DNA of 64,000 nt, taken from assembly GCA_965237485.1 (NCBI GenBank), contig CBDEFQ010000006.1, positions 62,001 to 126,000 on the forward strand, given 5' to 3'. This stretch comes from JAAELZ01 sp965237485 (lineage in GTDB: Bacteria; Pseudomonadota; Gammaproteobacteria; Arenicellales; Poriferihabitantaceae). The notes beneath the pieces were generated by a model. That model was not told where the DNA came from. It worked only from the letters and a program-made list of their open reading frames with translations, and ran no database searches. The position numbers were made by a program, and so were the translations under genes. Numbering within the stretch: position 1 is the first letter of the stretch; the number at the start of each line of letters is the position of its first letter. Positions 10,106 to 19,157 of this stretch are shown one piece after another.

Positions 10106-10930
10106 TTAAGCAGCCAATTTCAGGCCGCGACATGGATCATACATCATGTCAGGGACCATGCCCAATGTTTGATGTTTACGCTCTTGGTTGTAATAGTTTA
10201 TCCAGGAGCCAATGCCGTCTTTTGCCTCTTTCATCGATTGGTAGGCTTGCAAATAGACTTCCTCATATTTCACGCTGCGCCATAAGCGCTCAACAAATAT
10301 ATTGTCACGCCAAGCACCTTTGCCATCCATGCTGATGCGAATACCATTGTCTTTGAGTACACCGGTAAACGCCTCACTGGTAAATTGCGCACCTTGATCG
10401 CTGTTAAAGATATCAGGCTTGCCGTAGTAATGCAGTGCCTCTTCCAAAGCATCTACGCAGAATGCGCTATCCATGCTGTTGCTAAGCCGCCATGACAGCA
10501 CTTTACGAGAATACCAATCCATCACAACGGTAAGATAAGCAAAGCCCTTAGGCATCGGGATATAAGTTATATCGGTACACCAAGCTTGATTGGGTTGATT
10601 GATGGCCAACCCACCTAGCAGATAAGGATAAATCTTGTGCCCCGCCTTCTTCTTGCTGGTGTTAGGCCTAGGATAGATGGCTTTAATGCCCATCTTACGC
10701 ATTAAGCGTCGCACATGTTTACGGTCAACTCGGTGGCCTACATCTTGCAACACATCACGAATGCGTCTACTGCCAAGAAAGGGCCGATTGAGGTGAATGC
10801 GATCAATCAGATGCATCAGTTCCAAGTCATCCTCATTAGCAGGTGAGGTTTTGTAATAAACATGGGAACGATGAATCTTCAACAATTTACACTGACGAAC
10901 TAACGATAGTTTATTGCTTTTATTAATCAT
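10106..10930 (-). CDS. IS3 transposase OrfB (rve integrase domain), copy A
   Basis: 274 residues; DDE integrase core with first Asp in CTDITYIPMPKG, second in NSDQGAQFTSEAF and Glu in FVERLWRSVKYEE. It lies in the -1 frame relative to orfA, and its frame is open upstream of the ATG, so the active protein is probably an OrfAB fusion made by -1 frameshifting near the T run at the end of orfA. It differs from copies B and C by at least one residue (Ile instead of Val in WRDNIFVERL). Confidence 0.92.
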   Translation of the reverse strand: MINKSNKLSLVRQCKLLKIHRSHVYYKTSPANEDDLELMHLIDRIHLNRPFLGSRRIRDVLQDVGHRVDRKHVRRLMRKMGIKAIYPRPNTSKKKAGHKIYPYLLGGLAINQPNQAWCTDITYIPMPKGFAYLTVVMDWYSRKVLSWRLSNSMDSAFCVDALEEALHYYGKPDIFNSDQGAQFTSEAFTGVLKDNGIRISMDGKGAWRDNIFVERLWRSVKYEEVYLQAYQSMKEAKDGIGSWINYYNQERKHQTLGMVPDMMYDPCRGLKLAA

Positions 10931-10950
10931 AGTTTTGCGCTCAGGTCTGT

Positions 10951-11232
10951 TTAACGACCGAGCGCTTTTGATAAAAAATCGTTTTCCATGGTGATTTCAC
11001 CGATCTTTGCCTGTAATGATTTAATCTCTGATTCTCGGTTTGGAGATAAGCCTGTGCCTGATGCAAAGACTTCAGCTGAGCTATCGAGCAATTGTTTCTT
11101 CCACTTGACGATAAGATTTGCATTGATGTCATAACGACTAGCAAGATTGCTTAATGTTTCATCACCTTTGATTGCTGCAAGAGCAACTTTGGCTTTGAAT
11201 TGTGGGGCATGGTTTCTACGCTTTTTACTCAT
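10951..11232 (-). CDS. IS3 OrfA (helix-turn-helix), copy A
   Basis: 93 residues starting MSKKRRNHAPQFKAKVALAA, with the IS3/IS911-type helix-turn-helix (LASRYDINANLIVKWKKQ) and a C-terminal leucine-zipper-like segment. Intact and the same as copy B over the residues compared. Confidence 0.9.
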   Translation of the reverse strand: MSKKRRNHAPQFKAKVALAAIKGDETLSNLASRYDINANLIVKWKKQLLDSSAEVFASGTGLSPNRESEIKSLQAKIGEITMENDFLSKALGR

Positions 11233-11317
11233 TTTCTGTTCCTCGTTTTGAACAATTATAAAACAGAAAATAACTCCTTATTTTGGCCTTCAACCTGTCC
11301 TAATCATGGGGTCCACT

Positions 11318-12230
11318 TCATGCAACAGCTACGCTCGCCCATACATAGCATTTTTCAAAATCCTGTGTAACACCTTCTCCATCGGCGTACATCACTCCTA
11401 AATTGTTTTGCGCACTTGCAAATCCTTGTTCTGCTGCTTTCAAAAACCATCTAGCGGCTTCCTTGTCATCCTGTGTAACACCTTCTCCATTTTTGTACAT
11501 CACTCCTAAATTGTATTGCGCACTTGCAAATCCTTGTTCTGCTGCTTTCAAATACCATCTAGCGGCTTCCTTGTCATCCTGTGTAACACCATCTCCATTT
11601 TTGTACATCATTCCTAAATAGTGTTGCGCGTACGCATATCCTTGTTCTGCTGCTTTTAAAAACCATCTAGCGGCTTCCTTGTCATCCTGTGTAACACCAT
11701 CTCCATTTTTGTACCTCAATCCTAAATTGTTTTGCGCCCTTGCCTCTCCCTGCTCCGCTGCTTTCAAATACCATCTAGCGGCTTCCTTGTCATCCTGTTG
11801 TAACACCATCTCCATTTTCGTACATCACTCCTAAATTGTGTTGCGCACTTGCCTCTCCTTGTTCTGCTGCTTTCAAATACCATCTAGCGGCTTCCTTGTC
11901 ATCCTGTGTAACACCTTCTCCACTGGCGTACATCACTCCTAAATTGTATTGCGCCCTTGCCTCTCCCTGCTCCGCTGCTTTCAAATACCATCTAGCGGCT
12001 TCCTTGTCATCCTGTGTTACACCCTCTCCATTGAAGTACATCAATCCTAAATTGTTTAGTGCCCTTGCCTCTCCCTGCTCCGCAGCTTTTCTAAACGAGT
12101 TAAACGCTGTCTCATAATCATTGTTGTTATAAGCTTGCACGCCATCGTCAAAATCGCCGCTGTATGTTACCCCAACAAACAACATTAGTGTAGTAAAAAT
12201 TATTAGTATGCTTTGTTTAATGTTTGCCAT
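11318..12230 (-). pseudogene. Sel1-repeat (SLR/TPR-like) exported protein, frameshifted and 3' truncated
   Basis: From ATG 12230 there is a signal peptide (MANIKQSILIIFTTLMLFVG, cleavage near TYSGD), a capping helix pair, then seven Sel1 units of 36 residues with core pattern NLGxMYxxGEGVTQDDKEAA and RWYLKAAEQG. Sel1 proteins are usually protein-interaction scaffolds, often in the periplasm or in host contact. One extra T near 11796 (CCTGTTGTAAC instead of CCTGTGTAAC) shifts the frame inside the third unit. The protein is cut after VWASVAVA by IS3 copy A, whose first TGA supplies the stop. The DNA repeats are nearly identical over 108 bp, suggesting recent expansion or gene conversion. Partner unknown. 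Confidence 0.85.
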
Positions 12231-12794
12231 AAGTCTTTACTCTTATTATAAACTAATGTCCAAAAGATTGAGTTATGCCCGAATCTGGTGTATGAGGCAT
12301 TTTCTTCAAGCGGCCTCGGTTTGATCTGAGTAGTCATTAGTTTGCTCTATTCCATCTTTAAATGGAACCCCTTGAATCACTTTTGCTAGATAGGCGAACC
12401 CGCGTATTCGGTTCCACTTTTTCTCTGCGCACTGACCCAGCTTGAACATCATACTTAACATGCCATCACGGCTAAGACATCCCTTGCATCGTTTGGTACG
12501 GTGTCGGATAGTCGCGAATGTTGATTCAATTGGATTCGTAGTACGTATGCTCATCCAGTGCTTGGCAGGGAACGAGTAGAACGTCATTAACTCTTCGCGA
12601 TCTTTTTCCAAGCACTGCGTGGCTTTTGGATACTTGTCTTGACAGGTTTTAATGAATAATTGATAGGCGCTTTGCGCCGCTTCTTTGGTTTCTTCCTGCC
12701 AAATGTTGAAGTGGACCCCATGATTAGGACAGGTTGAAGGCCAAAATAAGGAGTTATTTTCTGTTTTATAATTGTTCAAAACGAGGAACAGAAA

Positions 12795-13076
12795 ATGAGT
12801 AAAAAGCGTAGAAACCATGCCCCACAATTCAAAGCCAAAGTTGCTCTTGCAGCAATCAAAGGTGATGAAACATTAAGCAATCTTGCTAGTCGTTATGACA
12901 TCAATGCAAATCTTATCGTCAAGTGGAAGAAACAATTGCTCGATAGCTCAGCTGAAGTCTTTGCATCAGGCACAGGCTTATCTCCAAACCGAGAATCAGA
13001 GATTAAATCATTACAGGCAAAGATCGGTGAAATCACCATGGAAAACGATTTTTTATCAAAAGCGCTCGGTCGTTAA
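12795..13076 (+). CDS. IS3 OrfA (helix-turn-helix), copy B
   Basis: 93 residues, the same as OrfA of copy A over the residues compared. It ends ENDFLSKALGR; the T-rich stretch just before the stop is the likely site of -1 slippage into orfB. Confidence 0.9.
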   Translation: MSKKRRNHAPQFKAKVALAAIKGDETLSNLASRYDINANLIVKWKKQLLDSSAEVFASGTGLSPNRESEIKSLQAKIGEITMENDFLSKALGR

Positions 13077-13096
13077 ACAGACCTGAGCGCAAAACT

Positions 13097-13921
13097 ATGA
13101 TTAATAAAAGCAATAAACTATCGTTAGTTCGTCAGTGTAAATTGTTGAAGATTCATCGTTCCCATGTTTATTACAAAACCTCACCTGCTAATGAGGATGA
13201 CTTGGAACTGATGCATCTGATTGATCGCATTCACCTCAATCGGCCCTTTCTTGGCAGTAGACGCATTCGTGATGTGTTGCAAGATGTAGGCCACCGAGTT
13301 GACCGTAAACATGTGCGACGCTTAATGCGTAAGATGGGCATTAAAGCCATCTATCCTAGGCCTAACACCAGCAAGAAGAAGGCGGGGCACAAGATTTATC
13401 CTTATCTGCTAGGTGGGTTGGCCATCAATCAACCCAATCAAGCTTGGTGTACCGATATAACTTATATCCCGATGCCTAAGGGCTTTGCTTATCTTACCGT
13501 TGTGATGGATTGGTATTCTCGTAAAGTGCTGTCATGGCGGCTTAGCAACAGCATGGATAGCGCATTCTGCGTAGATGCTTTGGAAGAGGCACTGCATTAC
13601 TACGGCAAGCCTGATATCTTTAACAGCGATCAAGGTGCGCAATTTACCAGTGAGGCGTTTACCGGTGTACTCAAAGACAATGGTATTCGCATCAGCATGG
13701 ATGGCAAAGGTGCTTGGCGTGACAATGTATTTGTTGAGCGCTTATGGCGCAGCGTGAAATATGAGGAAGTCTATTTGCAAGCCTACCAATCGATGAAAGA
13801 GGCAAAAGACGGCATTGGCTCCTGGATAAACTATTACAACCAAGAGCGTAAACATCAAACATTGGGCATGGTCCCTGACATGATGTATGATCCATGTCGC
13901 GGCCTGAAATTGGCTGCTTAA
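13097..13921 (+). CDS. IS3 transposase OrfB, copy B
   Basis: 274 residues with the DDE integrase core (CTDITYIP, NSDQGAQF, FVERLWRSVKYEE). Intact. It has Val in WRDNVFVERL, as in copy C and unlike copy A, so B and C are the closer pair. Confidence 0.92.
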   Translation: MINKSNKLSLVRQCKLLKIHRSHVYYKTSPANEDDLELMHLIDRIHLNRPFLGSRRIRDVLQDVGHRVDRKHVRRLMRKMGIKAIYPRPNTSKKKAGHKIYPYLLGGLAINQPNQAWCTDITYIPMPKGFAYLTVVMDWYSRKVLSWRLSNSMDSAFCVDALEEALHYYGKPDIFNSDQGAQFTSEAFTGVLKDNGIRISMDGKGAWRDNVFVERLWRSVKYEEVYLQAYQSMKEAKDGIGSWINYYNQERKHQTLGMVPDMMYDPCRGLKLAA

Positions 13922-15054
13922 TCAGCTGAAAATAACTCCTAAGCCATCTGTCCTAAAAAGCGGGTCCACTTCTTGTTATGCAGAGCTGCTTTTGCTTTGG
14001 GCTGCACCGATTTAGGCAGCTTGTTCAGCACGTTGGCCGTTTTATGCACCCAACACCGTTGATGTTTAGTGCCAGGATAGACTTCTTCCAGGGCATTCCA
14101 AAAGCCTAAAGCACCATCACCGATGCCCCGCTCTGGTTGATTCAGGCCTCGCTCCTTGAGTGCCAACAACACCTCTCGCCAACTCTGCGTAGACTCTCGC
14201 TCACCGTCTTCAATCGCCAGTAATTTCTTGTGACCGCGCTCATTCACTCCGATGACAACTAAGGCACAGAGCCGGCCCTCATCGCCGCGCAGGCCGCTGT
14301 GTATCCCGTCCGCCCATAGATAAACCCATCGATCTCGATCTAAACCTTCTCTATTCCAATCCTTGTACTCCTGAGACCACGTTGCTTTGAGCTTACTCAC
14401 TGTGCTTGATGATAACCCAGTCGCTGATTGACCCACTAGCACGCTCAGTGCATCCCCCATTTCTCCAGTGCTGACACCCTTGAGATACAGCCAAGACAAG
14501 GCCGCTTCTAGTGTTCTCGTTTTACGCACATACGGCGGCACTAAAGCAGATCGAAAGGTGATCGGTACTCCAGTGCGGGAGCGCACCTTGGGGATACGTA
14601 CTTTGACTGGGCCGATCCCGGTTTGCAGTTCACGTTCTGGCAAATAGCCGTTACGAACGACACCAGCGTGTCCTGAATCTGAGACTTTGTCACAATTGCG
14701 ATACAGCAGTTCAGATAACTCACTCTCGATCGCGGTTTGAATGAGTTGCCTAGCGCCATTGCGAATCAATTCTTGCAGCGGATCGATGCTTTGCTCTGGC
14801 TTTTCAAAGGAAATAATTTTATTCTGTTTCATAGTGGCGTATGTCTGTGGAAGTTTAAGTTGTTGTAAACTCAATTCATCCCGATACGCCGCTTTTAGTC
14901 AACTACTCCATACACCACTTTCAGGCATAACTCCAAAAGATTATCTGTTATTCAACTTCAATAACAGTGCGTCATCGTCATTTAAATTGTACGATGAGAT
15001 ACATTGTAAATGACAAGAAGCTGGAATGTGCTGTGGAATTTATATGCCTCTAAA

Positions 15055-15374
15055 TCAAGTCTCCCTTTTTAAAATGTAAACTACATCATTAGAATTAGCT
15101 CTATGATCAATGTACTCCAATGTATCGCAATCAATGGGTTTGATGGTCGCCATTTTTAATCCAAGATATTCGACTAAAATATCATTCTTCGTCTGTATAT
15201 ATGAAACTAACAATGGATTTAAAGGCACATTAAAATATGACATAGTTAGTGCGATTGAATCTGTATCAATAACTTTGATTTCAAACCCATCAATTTCAAA
15301 CCCATCAATTGTTAATTCGTAAACGTATTTTCCAGCAAAGCAATTAAATTTATTGCTGAAGTAGTCTAATACTT
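15055..15374 (-). pseudogene. C-terminal fragment of an unrecognised protein
   Basis: The minus-strand frame is open from the border of the IS256-type end at 15375 to the stop at 15055, about 106 codons, with protein-like composition (YVYELTIDGFEIDGFEIKVI, then SYFNVPLNPLLVSYIQTKND). The ATG at 15243 is internal; the true start was lost at the IS border. A short duplication (IDGFE twice in a row) is visible. I do not recognise the family. It is AT-richer than the neighbouring kinase gene, so it may come from a different source or have been moved here with the IS. Confidence 0.5.
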
Positions 15375-15424
15375 GATACTGTAACTTCAGGTATGGACTT
15401 TTATATTAGATAGAGCAGTATGGC
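15375..15424 (+). repeat. Solo 50-bp left end of IS256-type element II
   Basis: These 50 bases equal 60287-60336, the left terminus of the IS256-type element II near the right side of this window, beginning GATACTGTAACTTCAGG. No transposase follows. The end now supplies the last codons and stop (SNIKVHT) of the broken AAA/helical-repeat gene on the minus strand. It is a scar of deletion or one-ended recombination. Confidence 0.85.
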
Positions 15425-17549
15425 TATCTAACAAAGTGGCGTGTAAATTAGCCAATTGATCGGCCTTTTTAAGCGCGCCCCACCTCCTCCATGTATGTAC
15501 TGCCAAACTTAGTTGAGTTTTACCGAGTTTTTCGTTACCCAGTTGAATGGCGTGAGTTCCTCGTAGTTCTGCACCTATAGCTTGCAGTGCCAAGCTGTTG
15601 GTTTGTTTGGCTGCGGCGAAGCCTTGGTCAAAGATAGCGTCTGCAAGCTGAGGTTTAATAACTGATAGCCACTTTCCCTTGGCGATTAAATAGCGACTAT
15701 TAAAGTTTTCGGGTTGGGTTTTCGCCCAAAGCTTTAGTAATCTTAAACTGCGCACAATTTTTAGTCGCGTTGGCGCATGCTTAATCCCGCGCCCTTGCGC
15801 ATAGCGATCACTGAGAATAAGCACATTATAAAAGTGATGTTCGATCTGCGCCATGGTGGTCGGCGCGCCAATGTCCACCATTTTTGCTTTCTGTAAATAC
15901 CGATAAGCCGCTTCGGTATCGCCAAATAAATAGGAAAGTGCTTGGTTGTAAACATAATGCCAAGCCAGTGCCATAACAAATCTGCGGTCTTTTAATTCCT
16001 TTGTGTAATTGCTTTCTATCAGGTTCTTGTCAATCCCCTCATATCCTGCATCATAATGGCCACTCACCCCGCTCATAAAACGCCTGAGGACAGCTAGCAA
16101 GTTGGTTGAATAGTCTTCACTAATTTGGTTTGCAAAATTAGAGTATTCAACCGCATCGCTATATACCTTTTCCAGAGGCAGGCCCGCATAGAGTTGTTTC
16201 ATTGTCATGGTGAACAACGAGTAAGCCGCAAAAACGTAAGAACCGTTGTTATATAGCGTTTTATAGGCATCCTGTAACAAGTCAAAGCAATCACCAACTG
16301 GTTCGTACCAATGTTGGTTGGCGAAGCATTTCAGAAACTTCACTTTGCCCACGATAATTGGGTCTTCAATGTCATTGGCCAGCTGCATCGACAGTTCAGA
16401 AAATGCGCGACTGTTCTTGAAGTTTCTTAAGGCCGCGCCTTCGATGAACCCAAATAATCCATAGCCAAATGCCGACGACGGCGCATTGCCGTATTTGATC
16501 GAAAGCTGAGTCATTTTGTTCACTAATAACAACATCGTATTGGCGTCGTAAACATAGGCTGTTGCGCTTATGTTCAGTAAGGTGTTGATGGCGTTTTCGT
16601 CTTTCATCTCGGGCGCATCAACTAAGGCCGCGATATCTTTGCCCTTAAGCATCCATTTGGATTTGACTAAAGTGGGTGCAACTTGCAGTAAATGCGGCTC
16701 GGCGATAAATTTAACCCCGTACTGTTCCAGTACTTTTGCGCCTTGTTCTAAGGTTTGTTTGTTTTGACCTTGTTGGCTGGTTTGCCGTAGTTGTATATCA
16801 TATAGTCGGTCGAGGTCTGCATCGTTCCTAGCACAGGTTTGTATGATGGTGTATTGTTCTTCAGCCCTTGCGTAATCACCCAGCACATAATGACATTCAG
16901 CCAAATTGAGGTGCACGTCCATAGTCTCTCTATAATCTGAGTTAAAGCCGTTTTGGCCTATTAATTTTGCCGCATTTTGTAATAGTTGCGCCGCTATGGA
17001 GAACGCCACGGCTTGTTTCGCTTTGTCAGCTGCAAGTATGTTCAATTCTTTAACTATGCATCGCTCCTGATCTGTTGCAATAAGATCTAACGCTTTGTTG
17101 TAGTGATCGGTAAGATCATACAGGGGTACTTTGTCAGGCTTGGTCTGGAATTGTTGATGTAATTCTCGCGCTAGTTTCAAGTGCGTTTGTTGTTTTTCGT
17201 TTTCATCTAATAAGGCATAGACTGCTTGTTGCACGCGGTCATGTGCAAACCGATAACTAATCTCTATATTCTCGAGCACAGCGTCATACGACTCAGCCGC
17301 TTTGTAGTTTTCATCTAACGGGTGGACAAACCCAGCTACCAGTGATTCCCACAATTTAACGGCTGCATTTTGCTCCGTTTGCTCGGTTACTTTCGCCAGT
17401 AGTGCTAAAGTAAATTGATTGCCTATACAAGCTGCAATTTTAAGCAAGCCTTGCGATTCCCCAGCGTTGCGATGAATGCGTTTCGATAATAAATCTACTA
17501 CGTTATCGGTAACATCGGTATGGCGGATTTTTTTTGTATCCCCAGACGT
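15387..17549 (-). pseudogene. Kinase/AAA signalling protein, helical-repeat part (3' part lost)
   Basis: Continuation of the gene that starts at 20943, on the far side of an IS (17550-19157). After LTSGDTKKIRHTDVTDN, the segment VVDLLSKRIHRNAGESQGLL and the following AACIGNQF are typical of the region after the AAA domain in trifunctional serine/threonine kinase-AAA-sensor proteins. About 700 residues of TPR-like helices follow (ALDLIATDQ, AAQLLQNAAKLIG, LGDYARAEEQY). These normally lead to GAF and then a histidine kinase or cyclase output domain, but here the frame ends in the solo IS256 end at 15375-15424. The apparent start MCATT at 17567 is IS-derived. No internal frameshift seen. Confidence 0.83.
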
Positions 17550-17599
17550 CAGGGTAGTTGCACACATTTTAATTCACAAGGGGCGGCGGAGAAATACTC

Positions 17600-18091
17600 A
17601 TGCCGAAATATAGCGTAGAACGAAGAGAAGCTGTTTTATCTAAATTATTATCATCAAATAGTCAGTCCTTCGCAGAAATATCTAGAGAAGAAGGAATCAG
17701 TGTTCAAACCTTGTATGATTGGCGAAATAAAGCCAGACGATCAGGAGTTTTAATGCCTAATAGTGATTCATCTAATCAGTGGGATTGCCAAACTAAGTTC
17801 ACCGTAGTTCTTGAAACTGCTGCGATGAATGAACAAGAATTATCTGCGTATTGCCGAGAGAAAGGCCTATACCCTACTCAAATAACGCAATGGCGAGAAG
17901 CTTGTATTAATGGTGTTGATGAGGCTCTCATTAGCCCTAAAGTTGCGCGTGATGAAATACGTGCGTTAAAAAAAGACAAGAAGAAGCTAGAAACCCAGCT
18001 GCGCGGCAAAGATAAAGCCTTGGCTGAAACGGCCGCATTATTAGTATTACAAAAAAAGTTTCAGGCGCTTTGGGAGGACGAGGAAGTATGA
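17600..18091 (+). CDS. Transposase ORF1, helix-turn-helix and coiled-coil
   Basis: 163 residues. Two helix-turn-helix-like segments (FAEISREEGISVQTLYDWRN and ELSAYCREKGLYPTQITQWR) are followed by a coiled-coil ending KALAETAALLVLQKKFQALW, a signature of the first ORF in a set of IS3-related elements. The stop overlaps the ORF2 start as ATGA (18088-18091), so ORF2 is translationally coupled. Confidence 0.85.
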   Translation: MPKYSVERREAVLSKLLSSNSQSFAEISREEGISVQTLYDWRNKARRSGVLMPNSDSSNQWDCQTKFTVVLETAAMNEQELSAYCREKGLYPTQITQWREACINGVDEALISPKVARDEIRALKKDKKKLETQLRGKDKALAETAALLVLQKKFQALWEDEEV

Positions 18092-19137
18092 TTACGACTC
18101 AGACGCGCATTAAAGTAATCAATGATGTTAATGAAGCAGTAGACGCAGGTTCAAAGCGTTCAAGTGCTTGTGAGTTGGTTGGCCTTGCCGAGTCTACGCT
18201 TAGACGTTGGAAGCCAAAAGGAGAAGATAGTATCTGCAGTGATCAACGTCCTTTGGTAGAAAAGCCAGTCCCTGGCAATAAACTAAGCGAGCAAGAGCAG
18301 CAACACATTTTATCGATATGTAATGAATCGGCATACAATCATTTGCCGCCGTCGCAAATAGTACCGCAGTTGGCTGACAAAGGTATTTATGTGGCCAGCG
18401 AGTCTAGCTTTTATCGAGTTCTCAAGGCGCATGGGCAATTGAAGCACCGCGGCCGCGCCAAACAAAAGCAGTCCCGAACACCCGATACTCATATAGCGCT
18501 AAAACCTAATGCTGTGTGGATGTGGGATATCACCTATTTGGCGACGCGTACTATTGGCAAGCATTATTACCTGTACATGGTAGAAGACCTTTACAGTCGC
18601 TATGGCGTTCACTGGGAAGTACATCCTGTTGAAAGCGGTGAATTAGGTGCGCAGTTGATGTCTCAGGCGGCTCTAAAAGTGGCCAGCTGCGATGGCATGC
18701 CCGTCTTACACAGTGATAATGGCAGCCCAATGAAATCGTTCACAATGAGAGCGAAGTTAGAAGCATTAGGAATAAAGCCCTCTTACTCAAGGCCAAGAGT
18801 AAGCAATGACAACGCTTATATTGAATCCATGTTTAGAACGGTAAAGTATTGCCCTGCGTGGCCTTCTCAAGGCTTCGATAGCTTAGAGGCCGCCCGCCAA
18901 TGGGTGGGTAAGTTTATGCAATGGTATAACGAAGAACATCGTCACAGTGCTATACGCTACGTTACACCTGGCCAGCGTTATCGCGGTGAAGATAGTGCCC
19001 TATTAGCAAAACGAGAAGTTGTTTATCAGGAAGCTAAAGCAGCAAAACCTAATCGGTGGTCTGGCCAAACCCGAAATTGGCGGCCTTGTGGTGCGGTTGC
19101 GCTGAACCCACAAAAAGAAGTATTATTGGCTGCGTAG
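18088..19137 (+). CDS. Transposase ORF2, rve integrase core
   Basis: About 349 residues from ATG 18088; an in-frame start at 18070 would overlap ORF1 more. N-terminal helix-turn-helix (ACELVGLAESTLRRWK), HTH_21-like segment (LPPSQIVPQLADKGIYVASE), then the DDE core: WMWDITYLATRTIGK, LHSDNGSPMKSF and AYIESMFRTVKYCPAWP. Intact, so the element may be active. Confidence 0.87.
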   Translation: MITTQTRIKVINDVNEAVDAGSKRSSACELVGLAESTLRRWKPKGEDSICSDQRPLVEKPVPGNKLSEQEQQHILSICNESAYNHLPPSQIVPQLADKGIYVASESSFYRVLKAHGQLKHRGRAKQKQSRTPDTHIALKPNAVWMWDITYLATRTIGKHYYLYMVEDLYSRYGVHWEVHPVESGELGAQLMSQAALKVASCDGMPVLHSDNGSPMKSFTMRAKLEALGIKPSYSRPRVSNDNAYIESMFRTVKYCPAWPSQGFDSLEAARQWVGKFMQWYNEEHRHSAIRYVTPGQRYRGEDSALLAKREVVYQEAKAAKPNRWSGQTRNWRPCGAVALNPQKEVLLAA

Positions 19138-19157
19138 GAAAATGTGCAACTACCCTG

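Larger units (their letters stand above)
10054..11320 (-). mobile_element. IS3-family element, copy A (1267 bp)
   Basis: Same 1267-bp length and ends as the copies at 12707 and 22892: TGAAGTGGACCCC at the orfA-proximal end and GGGTCCACTTCT at the other. Unlike copies B and C it has no target duplication: flanks are TTG (10051-10053) and TGC (11321-11323). The left flank is IS66 tnpC and the right flank a Sel1 gene, so a rearrangement took place here. Confidence 0.9.
12707..13973 (+). mobile_element. IS3-family element, copy B (1267 bp)
   Basis: Ends TGAAGTGGACCCC and GGGTCCACTTCT, flanked by the 3-bp duplication TGT at 12704-12706 and 13974-13976. Inverted relative to copy A (1.4 kb away) and in the same orientation as copy C. 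Clean insertion into IS256 element I. Confidence 0.93.
12306..14832 (-). pseudogene. IS256-family (mutator-type) transposase interrupted by IS3 copy B
   Basis: The N-terminal part, 14832 to 13974 (MKQNKIISFEKPEQS start; NGYLPERELQTGIGPVKVRI; WADGIHSGLRGDEGR; HQRCWVHKTANVLNKLP), and the C-terminal part, 12703 to 12306 (KHWMSIRTTNPIESTFATIR), are separated by the IS3 copy. Joining them with one copy of the 3-bp duplication TGT gives a continuous 418-residue transposase with the C-terminal TNPIES motif of this family. A TTG at 14874 would extend the start, but ATG 14832 fits the family better. Apart from the insertion it has no defects. Confidence 0.9.
12270..14933 (-). mobile_element. IS256-family element I, split by IS3 copy B
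   Basis: Inverted repeats: GAGTTATGCCCGAATCTGGT from 12270 and, on the other strand, GAGTTATGCCTGAAAGTGGT ending at 14933. A 9-bp target duplication CAAAAGATT is at 12261-12269 and 14934-14942. Length is about 1.4 kb without the IS3 copy, normal for IS256. It lies just upstream of the Sel1 gene, possibly in its promoter region. Confidence 0.9.
17550..19157 (+). mobile_element. IS3-family (rve) element with long ORF1, inserted in the kinase/AAA gene
   Basis: A 1.6-kb element with inverted repeats CAGGGTAGTTGCACA at the left and the complement TGTGCAACTACCCTG at the right. I cannot see a clear target duplication. It interrupts the kinase/AAA gene after WLWDTGNFQ. Two overlapping genes, both intact, lie opposite to the host gene. 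Different from copies A-C. Confidence 0.82.

Noticed and set aside
11318..12230. Regular about 108-bp repeats that might be a CRISPR or other array
   Set aside because: They are tandem without unique spacers and translate as Sel1 units of 36 residues behind a signal peptide.
10054..13973. Composite transposon: two inverted IS3 copies flanking the Sel1 gene
   Set aside because: Copy B has its own 3-bp duplication and sits inside an IS256 element, so it inserted alone; copy A has no duplication at all.
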